This document shows, piece by piece, positions 9,390 through 20,700 of a DNA stretch of 64,000 nucleotides. Below the pieces are notes generated by a model that was not told where the DNA came from, ran no database searches, and was given only the letters and a program-made list of their open reading frames with translations. The translations under genes were made by a program, and so were the position numbers. The stretch lies in assembly GCA_012934845.2 (NCBI GenBank), contig WNNJ02003526.1, forward strand, positions 310,001 to 374,000, read 5' to 3'. How positions within the stretch are numbered: position 1 is the stretch's first letter; every line of letters starts with the position of its first letter. This DNA is from Pomphorhynchus laevis. Its lineage: Eukaryota > Acanthocephala > Palaeacanthocephala > Echinorhynchida > Pomphorhynchidae.

Positions 9390-12249
9390 TTAAAGAAGAG
9401 AGATAAGGACAGATAACGTGCGATATATGATAAGATAACGTCTGATATCGTACAATTGTCGAGAAAATGAAGGTTGAGAAGTAAAGGTATGAAAAGTTAC
9501 AAGGCGGAAAGCAACGATAAGACGACGAATTTGAACATGACAATAAATGGTAGGCCAATCAAGAGAAACAAGATAGTGGGATGTATGATCAAAACGACGA
9601 AGACGGAGGAGAACTCGGACGGCAGCGTTGATGATGCGTTGTAAAGGAAGAAGAGTGGATTTAGGTGAGTTGGAAAATAGACTAAGACAGTAATCAAGTC
9701 TTGAGAAAAGAAGAGAAGATATGAGAGTCATACAAGAAGGGAAATCGATCAATCTACGAACTTGACAGAGATTGCGGAGTATCAAGGTAGATGAGCGTAC
9801 TTTATCACTAACGAAAGGTTTAAGTGAAAGTCGGCTGTCGAAATGAAAGCCTAGGAAAACGAGATTATCAACGATAGTTAGAATTGTAGAATTTAATGAT
9901 ACGGAAGGAGGTTCTACGCCGAAGCTTCGAGGTAGGATCCACATAATTTTAGATTTATCCGGATTCAGAGAAAGGCGAAGGGAAGAACGATGATTGGAAA
10001 TTGAGACAAGACAGCTGGAAACAGAAACACTAAGATCATGAATACGATAAGCAGGTGCGTGAGCATAGATGAAAATGTCATCGGCATATTGCATAACATG
10101 GAAGTTAAATTTATGAGAAATCGAAGACAAGTCACCGAGAATAAGAGAGAAAAGCATAGGGCCTAATACGGAGCCTTGTGGAACACCGGTCGGGATAGAC
10201 GAAGGATGGGAGAGAGAAGATTTAGAATAGACGCGAAATGTACGGTTTGATAGCGAACACGATTCAGCATAATTCTCGCGCGTTCTATTTCCTGCTGCAT
10301 GCGGGCTCCACGATCACGAATCGGTGAATTTACTCGGCCCAGATATGAAGAAAACCATGATACAGTGGGTAAAGAGAAGCCATAATCATGACGAAGGCGA
10401 TGTAGAAGAATCGAGTGATCGACGATGTCAAAAGCAGACGATAGATCAAAAGAAACTATGACACTACATAATTTATGATCGCGCGAGATGAGTAAGTCAT
10501 TATAAACTTTAAGACAGGCAATTTCAGTAGAGTGATTAGAGCGAAAAGCGGCTTGGAAGGGAGGAAACATGTTAGAGGAAAATAGATATGTATTAACTTG
10601 CTTGAGAACGAGACGCTCAAGGAGTTTAGAGAGGGTTGGGAGAAGTAAGATTGGACGGTACGAAGTTGGTAGTGAGGAGTCGAGAGATTGCTTTTTGATG
10701 AGAGGACGAACAGTGGCGCATTTTCAGATTGGAAGGAAATGTACGGCTACGGATGGACGAGTTGAACAATGTGGTTAGGAAGGGTGATATAGAGGAGCAG
10801 ATATTTTTAAGCAAGTGAGTGGGAATTGGGTCAGAAGAAGAGGTTTTATTGGGTAATGACAGCAGAACCGAAGAAACTTCATCAGACGAAACGGGAAGAA
10901 GTTGGAATAGTTCTGGGAGGGAAGTGTTTAAAGAGAAGAATGGGTACAAGGGGGCTACGGGTAGTAGGGAAAGTAAATTAGATAGCTAAGTTTGTAGGTA
11001 AGAAGAAAATTCATCAGGATTTATATTACAAGAAGTAGATGATCGTGAAAGAATTGAGTTTAAGATTTTCCAATGAGATTTAGAGTTGGAAGATGACTCG
11101 AGTTGATTTCGCCAAAAGATAGTACGTTTAGTACGTATAAGAATAAGATGTGAACGGCGTAGAGAAAAGTAGGAATCACGGAGATTTGGAGTGAGTGAGT
11201 TGGGAGAACGTTTAAGAAAGCGATTATATACACGAAAAGAGTGACGGAGTCGACGCTTAGAAAGACTACAGTCAGAATCGAACAAGAGAGCATGGCGCAA
11301 GCGCTGAGAGCGTCGGAGTCGACTAGGCAGAAGTTTATTGATGATAGACATAAGTTCAGAATCAAACAGAATGCATAGATCATCGGGAGAGAGATAGTTA
11401 AGAGGAAGTGAAAAGAGTGAAGAATTGAGTAAGGCTGTGCAGAGAATAGGGATATCGAGAAGTTTCCAGGGTCGACTTGGTGTGGATATTGGTGGAGGCG
11501 GAGAAGGAGGATGGGGACGAGTAAGAGTAAGAGTGACAAGGAAATGATCGGACAAACCGGGATCAGTAATTGACAAGGAAGTATAGTCATTGAAGCAGAT
11601 AGGGACAGCAATGATGTCAAGAGCACCGCCGAGAATATGAGTTGGGATTGTTGAAAGTAATTTATAGTTAAAATCATTAAAAAGATTAGTTAAAGTGATA
11701 GAGTCAGAGTTAGCCGGGCGATCAAGACGAATGTTAAAGTCGTCGAGAACAAAAGAAGTAGTATAAGACAATGAACAGTGAGACATAAGATCTGCAAGGT
11801 CGTTAAAGAAGATACGTGAGGGGGCAACTGAACCTGGACGGTATACAATCACAAGTTCCAGAGGGAAAGGAGTTGATAATCTGCATATGAGTAATTCGAA
11901 CGAGGTGTAACGAATGTTAACGTTAATTTTACGTAAAGGACATTGGGTGACGAGCAATGGCAACCATACCGTCATGGTTAAAAGCAGTAGATGTATGAGA
12001 GGCAATTGGACGAGCTGATTCAACTAAAGAACAACCAGAGCGGCATAGACGACGAATAGCAAGATCGTCGGAGTCACAATGCCAGGATTCGGTAACGCAG
12101 AGAATGTCGATAGATAATTGATCGAAGATATCAAGGAGCATATCAGCTTTATGAAGAATAGAGCGAGTGTTGAATAGACTTAGACGAAAAGTATGCTTAG
12201 GAGCGAGATCGACTAGCGAAGAAGACAAGGGGGAGAGATGGGACGCCAT
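9390..12249 (-). pseudogene. CR1-like ORF2: endonuclease and reverse transcriptase (copy A)
   Basis: Reading the minus strand from 12,249: an endonuclease domain with LSLFNTRSI, ILCVTESWH, SFVLDDFNIRL (the catalytic GDFN has become DDFN), ILGGALDIIAV and LSDHFLVTLTLT; then a basic linker to about 10,990. The RT begins with LLPVSSDEV and DPIPTHLLKNICSS. It continues with the VSFDLSSAFDIVDHS motif, GVPQGSVLGP across a frame break, VMQYADDIFIYAHAP (YADD) and the thumb (KPFVSDKVRSSTLILRNLC). An 87-nt insertion at 10,254-10,340 and other frameshifts make it inactive. It would cut target DNA and prime reverse transcription. The clade call (CR1/L2 group) rests on domain order and motifs only. Confidence 0.85.
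10254..10340. other. 87-nt insertion inside the RT domain of copy A
   Basis: Copy B (near 15,115) has GGATAGATATGAGG where copy A reads TTTGATAG, then 87 foreign bases, then AGATATGAAG. The insert is more GC-rich than its surroundings, is flanked by a repeated AG, and is not seen elsewhere in the window. Confidence 0.8.
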
Positions 12250-13593
12250 CGAATTTTTGGCCTTGTGTGTACAACGTGAAAATTTCCATTGATTTGACGT
12301 ATAGATAAGGATGACAAGCCGTTTGTTTCACGTTGATGTTTCTCAATGCGAGCTAAATTGAGCTGGCCAATATCAGAAGGGGAACGGTCAGGAAAGATAC
12401 GACAAGTAGACGAAGTGGTAAGAAGTTTAAAACGTTGGGATAGTACCAAGGATGCATGTGAAATATGTCGTTAAACGATTTTTAGGAGTGGATGACTGAG
12501 ATGATTGGATTTAGTGGATTTGTTTAAACGGATCAAAGATACAGAAGCGATATTATTGAAGAGGGATGGATTATTATCAGGAAGAATGGTTGCTAGGATA
12601 GACCTGAAAGCAGATACATCATCATCGAGGCGGCATTGAGGAGAAGCAGATTCGGAAACCTTTAAATTAGATATGATAATGCATCCATCGCGCGAAGGAA
12701 AACGATTACGTAGTGGTGGACGGACAGACCTGGTAGTAGTAGAGGCAGAAGAGCAGATAAACGTGGGAATGACAGGGGTGCTAAGTGAAGATTTAAGATA
12801 GTTTGGAGAATGTGTGACAGGAGTGGAGTGTTGAATCGGTTGATCGGAGATGTTACTGGAGATGATTTTGACGGAAGGATATAAATTATTGATAGGTGAT
12901 ACGGTTGGAGGATGTGTGACAGAAGTGGATTGTTGAATAGGTTGAACGGAGATGTTACTGGAGATAATTTTGACAGAAGGATGTAAATTATTGAGAAGTG
13001 TTACGGTAGAGGTAGAGTAAGGAGTACGTGAAGAGAAGAAAGAAGTATGAGATGTATTTAGATGTGGGAATGAATAGGAAAAATGAGGTACGAGATGAAG
13101 GCCTTTACTGTTTGCATTGTTAGGAAGATGAAGATTAAGGGAAGTTTTATCCGTAGTTAAAGGATGAGTGTGTGTGAGAGAGAAGTTTCAAGAACGGGTT
13201 TTATAGATGACGAAGGAGTTAGTAAGCGAACGGATGACGACGATAGATTGGAAGATATGTTGTCGTTTGTTAATGTTCCATGTATAACAGCGGTCTGAGT
13301 TGACTGGAGATATCATCAAGTTTATTTATTGACCACAAATATGTTTTGTTAGCGTTCAGAACGTCTCTACCGTTTGAGTGGTTATACTTCATTAGCTTAC
13401 CTACGAGGGCAGCACAACAGAAGCCGCAGAGGAAATTCCGATTTGAAACGTTGTCCTCGTCAGTGAAAGGAATGGCAACGTGAGTCCAAACATTGCAGTT
13501 CTTGTTGTCGCATCCAATTTGCTTTTCGATGTAAGATTCCTTGACGGACTTGAGTTGCTGGCCGACATTTTTAGTTAGCTTTCTCTTTGCCAT
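12250..13593 (-). pseudogene. CR1-like ORF1 with PHD-like zinc finger (copy A)
   Basis: Starts with an ATG at 13,591-13,593 giving MAKRKLTKNVGQQLK. A Cys/His cluster follows (CDNKNCNVWTHVAI, then FLCGFCCAALVGK), spaced like a PHD-type zinc finger, which CR1-group ORF1 proteins often carry. The first 107 codons are intact. Downstream the frame is broken, but the sequence keeps a serine/threonine/proline-rich bias down to the endonuclease start. It probably encoded the RNA-binding chaperone of the element. The same finger is recognisable at 23,200-23,300 in copy D. Confidence 0.75.
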
Positions 13594-13647
13594 GATAAAA
13601 TGTTAATTAGTTAGTTATACTCAAGAATGTTTAAACTCCTTTAGTCT

Positions 13648-13813
13648 GCAAGTCGTTAGTTGTAAGTAGTTCGCGTTAGTTGTAAGTAGTCGTTAGTTGT
13701 AAGTAGCGAGCGGATGTCGTCGATGGTTGTCGATGGTTGTCGATAATTGTCAAGCGGATGGTTGTCGTTAGTTGTCGTCGAAGGTTGTCGTTGGTTGTCG
13801 TCGAAGATTGTAG
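13648..13813. repeat. GTTGTCG-type short tandem repeats in the putative 5' UTR of copy A
   Basis: Two adjoining sets: TTAGTTGTAAGTAGT repeats (about 13,648-13,710), then imperfect GTTGTCGATG / GTTGTCG repeats (about 13,720-13,813). They lie just upstream, in minus-strand terms, of the ORF1 ATG at 13,593, where LINEs may carry promoter-like tandem repeats. Confidence 0.75.
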
Positions 13814-14055
13814 TTTGATTGTTTTACAATCTTGGTGGACAAGATTTTCCGCGAGCGAAGCGAGCAGAATGTAAGATGTTTGTTATCAAGAAAATTTTTA
13901 CTTAACGTAATTAATAGTTTTAAAGCTCGTGCAACGTATGCATATCGAGATATATCAGTGTCTTATCGTAAATCATTATTCTTGTATTGGAACAAGCTTT
14001 GTTGCACAACGTAGTACCCGCCCCAATTAGTTGTTTTCGTATTTCGTTCCTTAAA

Positions 14056-16247
14056 AAATTATTTTAACGTGGCAAATGCGTGCCAGCGCACGCTTAAATA
14101 ACCACAACAAAACAAAAATGTAAATCATGTATCGAAAAGGTGTGAACGGAGGAGGTGTTTGAATGTGATCAAGGAGGGAGCGCGGCGGACTTCGAGAGGG
14201 AGTTGGTTCCAGGCGAGTGAGGCGGCAACGAGAAAGGATCGGAGACCGTAGTTGTTGGAGTAATTAGGAACGTGGAGTAAGAGGGTATGACGGGAACGCA
14301 GCGATATCGAGGTGCGGCGAGTGTCGTCTAAGAAAGGAAGGTTGATGACCGTGGGGAGCCGACAGCGATGAGACGAAAAGTAACGAGAAGTAGGCGGAGT
14401 TTGATGCGGATGTGGATGGTGGGCCAGGAAAGTTGGGAAAATATGTGGATGTGTGGTCGAAGCGACGGAGACGAAAGAGCACTCGAACGGCGGTGTTGAT
14501 TATTCGTTGTAGGGGTAGGATGATGGATTTTGGAGAATTGGCGAAAAGGCTAAGGCAGTAATCGATTTTAGGGAAAAGAAGCGATGAAAGAAGAGATATA
14601 CAAGAACGGGAGTCGATAAGGGGGTGGATACGGAGGATGTCACGAAGAATTAAGTTAGACGAGCGGACCTTGTCACAAACGAAGGGTTTAAGGGAAAGTT
14701 GATCATCGAAATGGAAGCCAAAGAAAGTGAGATTGTGTACGATGGGGATGATCGATTAGGCAAAAGATACAGTGTGAAGAGATATGTTTGGTATACAGGA
14801 GGATCTACATTATTTTAGACTTGTCGGGGTTTAGAACGAGATATAGTTTAGAAAGACGTTCGTAGATTGAAGAAAGACAGTTGGAGGCAGAAATGCCGAT
14901 ATCGTGTATGCGATGTGCGGGTGCATGTGCATAGATGAGGATGTCATCGGCATATTGCATGACGTTAAAGGAGTAAGGTTTGATAAACGGAGAGAGATCG
15001 CCAAGCAGAAGAGAGAAAAGCAGCGGGACCTAGGACTGAACCTTGTGGGACCCCGCAAAATATAGGGATGGGAGGGGAGGATAATGAATTAGAACAGACG
15101 CGAAAGGAACGGTCGGATAGATATGAGGCAAACCATGCTACGGAGGAAGAAGAAAAGCCGTAATCATAACGAAGGCGAGAAAGGAGGGCGGAGTGGTCGG
15201 CAATGTCGAAGGCGGAGGAGAGGTCAAGGGAGATGATAACACTATATTGAGCCTTGTCTCGATAAATGAGTAAGGCGTTGTAAACTTTCGTGCAGGCGAC
15301 TTCTGTGGAGTGATTAGATGGGAAAGCGGGTTGAAAAAGAGGGTACATATTGGATGAAGAGAGATAAGCGTTGATCTGTATTAAGATGAGGCGTTCTAAG
15401 AGTTTTGAAAGGGTAGGGAGTAGTGAAATGGGGCCATAGCTAGAACGAAGGGTGGGTTCGAGCGATTGTTTCTTTAGTAGGAGACGAACGATTGCGGATT
15501 TCCAGTGTGAAGGGAAGATACGACTGCGGATGGACGAGTTGAACAAGGTTGTGAGAAAAAGGGATATCGATGAGCATATGGATATTAGTATGTGGGTAGG
15601 TAGGGGATCGGCAGGTGAGGTTTTGCTAGGCAAAGACATGAGAACATATGAGACTTCGGAAGGTGAGACAGGGAGAAGATGAAAGAGTTTCGGAAGGATG
15701 ATGCTAGGCTGGGCAGATTTATATAGGATGAATACCGGGATTTGAGAGAGCAACGTGGATACATTGATATGGAGAAATGACGAATAATCATGGGCATTGA
15801 TGTTGCACGGCGAAGAGGAACGAGCAAGGATTGAGTTAAAAGTATGCTAGAGAGTCTTAAAGTTGAATGAAGTGATGATTTTATGCTGCCAGAAGGAATT
15901 ACATTAGGTACGTAATAGGTGGATATGAGACCGGCGATGAGCAAGATAGGTATCACGGAAAGACGGAGTGATCTAGCGGAAATCACGTCTGAGAGAGCGG
16001 TGATAGACTCGAAAAGCATGACGGTGTCGATGCTTTGAGTGTAATCATTGGATGTCAAACCATGGGTCACTGTGCAAGCGATGGTGTGGGTTAGGCTTGA
16101 AGGGCAAGAGAAGATCGAGAATGGATGTGAGTTCAGAGTCGAAATGAAAGGCGAGACGTGAGGAGATGAATATGTTATTATGGGATAGGATAGAGGCGAT
16201 TTGAGTAACGCAGAGCGAAGTGAGAGGTCATACAAGCGTACATACAT
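14056..16247 (-). mobile_element. CR1-like non-LTR element, 5'-truncated copy B
   Basis: Minus-strand RT from 15,753 to about 14,260: FHLLPVSPSEV, ISLDLSSAFDIADHS, FCGVPQGSVLGP, then after a frameshift VMQYADDILIYAHAPAHRIH. The C-terminal domain includes LRRFDHTSTYFPNFPGPP. Remains of the endonuclease-to-RT linker extend to about 16,247. The 3' end at 14,056-14,110 carries the family tail TTTGTTGTGGTTATTTAAGC, the hairpin GCGTGCGCTGGCACGC and CATTTGCCACGT. The longest open piece is 262 codons, but the RT is split by a frameshift near 15,050. Confidence 0.85.
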
Positions 16248-16487
16248 AAAGTAAATGACTCAATATGTAAGCATTTGCCACAGCCCTGATAATAACTTCA
16301 TCCAAATACGAAAACATTCTACCTATCAAACATACTATATGTGTAGGTTTACTACTTAACCGTGGATAAATGACTATCAAACAAGACACTCAAATCCTAA
16401 ATATGCGAAACAGTTTTTATCTGATATTTTCCAATGCGATCTGGCTCATGAAGACAAAATATTTTTCTACATTAGGACATAGCATTT

Positions 16488-16880
16488 ATGAGCGACTATT
16501 TAATCATGGCCCCTGTCACTTGTAAAAACCCTGTACCAACTTTGTTACTAATATATTTCAGAATTTTCAAATCGTTCGCATTCAAATTGGAATTCAAACT
16601 TACCAAAATTGGTAAATCGTTTACGTACATACAAAATAGTTGTGGACCGACAATCTTTCGGCACTTCAATTTGGACTGTATACACATTCAGATAAACATA
16701 ATCAATTTTAATTCGAAATGACATTCTATTAATAAAATTAGCAATCCAAACCAAAATTATCGAGCCAATACCAAAATTATAATTTTTTTTACAAAAATAT
16801 CATGATTAACTTCGTCAAATGTCTTCAAACAGTAAAAATATGATATCTACATTAGCACTATTATCAATCAAACAGCATAA
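16488..16880 (-). pseudogene. Second non-LTR reverse transcriptase fragment
   Basis: Minus strand, with frameshifts: VNHDIFVKKI, FGIGSIILVWIANFINRMSF, then VGPQLFCMYVNDLPILV and NLNANDLKIL. These align in order with the DFxKAFDxVxH, WIxSYLxNR, GPLLFxLYVNDLP and ADDxKI motifs of Jockey/R1-type RTs. The catalytic YADD-type site reads NAND, so it is dead. This is clearly a different family from the CR1-like copies. Confidence 0.65.
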
Positions 16881-17149
16881 ATTACCAGGTCATTAGAATA
16901 TAGTTACTTAAATCTCCACTAGAAGGGTCCACCATTCATTGGTCACTTAAATCTACCAGTAGTAGGGGCAAACAATCATGAGCAACTAGAAAGTGTCACA
17001 ATCGAATTGCACCAAATATAAATCAAGAGACTTGTGTTGTATTCCTGAAGTAAATATATTTATGTTCAATTATAAATATGCAAATAACCTCCAGAGTGTA
17101 GTCGTCTCTTGATAGCTCGTTAATTTAACTTAATAGTTTGGATGAAAAT

Positions 17150-17440
17150 TCCCAACGCTAATCCTAACTTCGCGTTAGATTCTCGTTCTTGCAAAGTTAT
17201 GATCTCTTTGCAATAGTTATCTCAATTGGCTACCGTATATCGACTAACTTTTGCATAATATCCGTATCGACTTGCTACAGCGGATTCGTCATAACTTAAG
17301 GTGTGATCAAACACGTGCGTTAAAATCATTACTGTACACGGAGTAAGTCTAAAGTTTTCGAACCATGTTCCAGAAACAAAATGTCCTTTTTGAAACCCGA
17401 CAACGTCTTTACATGCCATATTTATAAAATCTCATCTTAC
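17150..17440 (-). pseudogene. Merlin-like (IS1016-type) transposase fragment
   Basis: The minus-strand frame ending at 17,222 contains HFVSGTWFENFRLTPCTVMI, followed by TVAN and, past a stop, DNYCKEI. The pattern GTWFE-x-L-x-x-I-L and then TVxNWxxxCREV is characteristic of the N-terminal part of IS1016/Merlin transposases. No DDE residues or terminal inverted repeats were found. Assignment is by motif memory only. Confidence 0.45.
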
Positions 17441-17766
17441 ACCTATGGTGTCCACAAAACATTTTTGGTGACAACAGTCCTTTATGAATGATATTTATAA
17501 TATTTGATTAATAGAATCACACTACATTGTTCTTTTATTTACTCGATGGCGGTATTGTCATTTAACAAACGACTGGAAAACAGTTATTCATCTGAAAAAT
17601 TAGATAATTATAAGCGGTTGTTAAATAGCCCCCTTCCCTCTTTCTATGTCCCCTTTCCTCTTCCCCTTTTATCTTTTCCTCCTCTCCACATATCCTATTA
17701 TTTCACCAATGAATATTCTTGCTTTAAAATATATACGTGACAACAATTGACAACAAATAAACGATT
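17441..17766. other. Unassigned left flank of the satellite
   Basis: A pyrimidine-rich patch (about 17,630-17,700) lies just outside the array. No gene is supported. Confidence 0.4.
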
Positions 17767-20700
17767 CATCATTTGGTCGGCTTCATAAATTATCCTCGTG
17801 TGAAGACTTTAATCCTAGATGCAGCACTGTACACTACAATCAGCGTAGGTGGACCTCATCAGCAGTGAGCCTACGCCTACCTTTCGTGTTTCGGTCCTTT
17901 AATGATCTGCTGAAATTTTCCTCTGCTGCCTTACTGTAAAAACAAACGATACAGTTTGTAAGGAACACATTTCCACTTGTGCAAACTGTACGTTGTTTCC
18001 GTCTTTTGTAACAAAAAGACGGAGATAGCACTACAGTTGCCGGAAACAACCGACAATCTGTCTTTTGAATCTTCTTGACAGGAAACCGGAATCTGCCAGG
18101 TTAATAGAATGAATAATTGCATACACGAGCGAGTATCATCATTTGGTCGGCTTCATAAATTATCCTCGTGTGAAGTCTTTAATCCTAGATGCAGCACTGT
18201 ACACTACAATCAGCGTAGGTGGACCTCATCAGCAGTGAGCCTACGCCTACCTTTCGTGTTTCGGTCCTTTAATGATCTGCTGAAATTTTCCTCTGCTGCC
18301 TTTCTGTAAAAACAAACGATACAGTTTGTAAGGAACACATTTCCACTTGTGCAAACTGTACGTTGTTTCCGTCTTTTGTAACAAAAAGACGGAGATAGCA
18401 CTACAGTTGCCGGAAACAACCGACAATCTGTCTTTTGAATCTTCTTGACAGGAAACCGGAATCTGCCAGGTTAATAGAATGAATAATTGCATACACGAGC
18501 GAGTATCATCATTTGGTCGGCTTCATAAATTATCCTCGTGTGAAGTCTTTAATCCTAGATGCAGCACTGTACACTACAATCAGCGTAGGTGGACCTCATC
18601 AGCAGTGAGCCTACGCCTACCTTTCGTGTTTCGGTCCTTTAATGATCTGCTGAAATTTTCCTCTGCTGCCTTACTGTAAAAACAAACGATACAGTTTGTA
18701 AGGAACACATTTCCACTTGTGCAAACTGTACGTTGTTTCCGTCTTTTGTAACAAAAAGACGGAGATAGCACTACAGTTGCCGGAAACAACCGACAATCTG
18801 TCTTTTGAATCTTCTTGACAGGAAACCGGAATCTGCCAGGTTAATAGAATGAATAATTGCATACACGAGCGAGTATCATCATTTGGTCGGCTTCATAAAT
18901 TATCCTCGTGTGAAGTCTTTAATCCTAGATGCAGCACTGTACACTACAATCAGCGTAGGTGGACCTCATCAGCAGTGAGCCTACGCCTACCTTTCGTGTT
19001 TCGGTCCTTTAATGATCTGCTGAAATTTTCCTCTGCTGCCTTACTGTAAAAACAAACGATACAGTTTGTAAGGAACACATTTCCACTTGTGCAAACTGTA
19101 CGTTGTTTCCGTCTTTTGTAACAAAAAGACGGAGATAGCACTACAGTTGCCGGAAACAACCGACAATCTGTCTTTTGAATCTTCTTGACAGGAAACCGGA
19201 ATCTGCCAGGTTAATAGAATGAATAATTGCATACACGAGCGAGTATCATCATTTGGTCGGCTTCATAAATTATCCTCGTGTGAAGTCTTTAATCCTAGAT
19301 GCAGCACTGTACACTACAATCAGCGTAGGTGGACCTCATCAGCAGTGAGCCTACGCCTACCTTTCGTGTTTCGGTCCTTTAATGATCTGCTGAAATTTTC
19401 CTCTGCTGCCTTTCTGTAAAAACAAACGATACAGTTTGTAAGGAACACATTTCCACTTGTGCAAACTGTACGTTGTTTCCGTCTTTTGTAACAAAAAGAC
19501 GGAGATAGCACTACAGTTGCCGGAAACAACCGACAATCTGTCTTTTGAATCTTCTTGACAGGAAACCGGAATCTGCCAGGTTAATAGAATGAATAATTGC
19601 ATACACGAGCGAGTATCATCATTTGGTCGGCTTCATAAATTATCCTCGTGTGAAGTCTTTAATCCTAGATGCAGCACTGTACACTACAATCAGCGTAGGT
19701 GGACCTCATCAGCAGTGAGCCTACGCCTACCTTTCGTGTTTCGGTCCTTTAATGATCTGCTGAAATTTTCCTCTGCTGCCTTACTGTAAAAACAAACGAT
19801 ACAGTTTGTAAGGAACACATTTCCACTTGTGCAAACTGTACGTTGTTTCCGTCTTTTGTAACAAAAAGACGGAGATAGCACTACAGTTGCCGGAAACAAC
19901 CGACAATCTGTCTTTTGAATCTTCTTGACAGGAAACCGGAATCTGCCAGGTTAATAGAATGAATAATTGCATACACGAGCGAGTATCATCATTTGGTCGG
20001 CTTCATAAATTATCCTCGTGTGAAGTCTTTAATCCTAGATGCAGCACTGTACACTACAATCAGCGTAGGTGGACCTCATCAGCAGTGAGCCTACGCCTAC
20101 CTTTCGTGTTTCGGTCCTTTAATGATCTGCTGAAATTTTCCTCTGCTGCCTTACTGTAAAAACAAACGATACAGTTTGTAAGGAACACATTTCCACTTGT
20201 GCAAACTGTACGTTGTTTCCGTCTTTTGTAACAAAAAGACGGAGATAGCACTACAGTTGCCGGAAACAACCGACAATCTGTCTTTTGAATCTTCTTGACA
20301 GGAAACCGGAATCTGCCAGGTTAATAGAATGAATAATTGCATACACGAGCGAGTATCATCATTTGGTCGGCTTCATAAATTATCCTCGTGTGAAGTCTTT
20401 AATCCTAGATGCAGCACTGTACACTACAATCAGCGTAGGTGGACCTCATCAGCAGTGAGCCTACGCCTACCTTTCGTGTTTCGGTCCTTTAATGATCTGC
20501 TGAAATTTTCCTCTGCTGCCTTACTGTAAAAACAAACGATACAGTTTGTAAGGAACACATTTCCACTTGTGCAAACTGTACGTTGTTTCCGTCTTTTGTA
20601 ACAAAAAGACGGAGATAGCACTACAGTTGCCGGAAACAACCGACAATCTGTCTTTTGAATCTTCTTGACAGGAAACCGGAATCTGCCAGGTTAATAGAAT

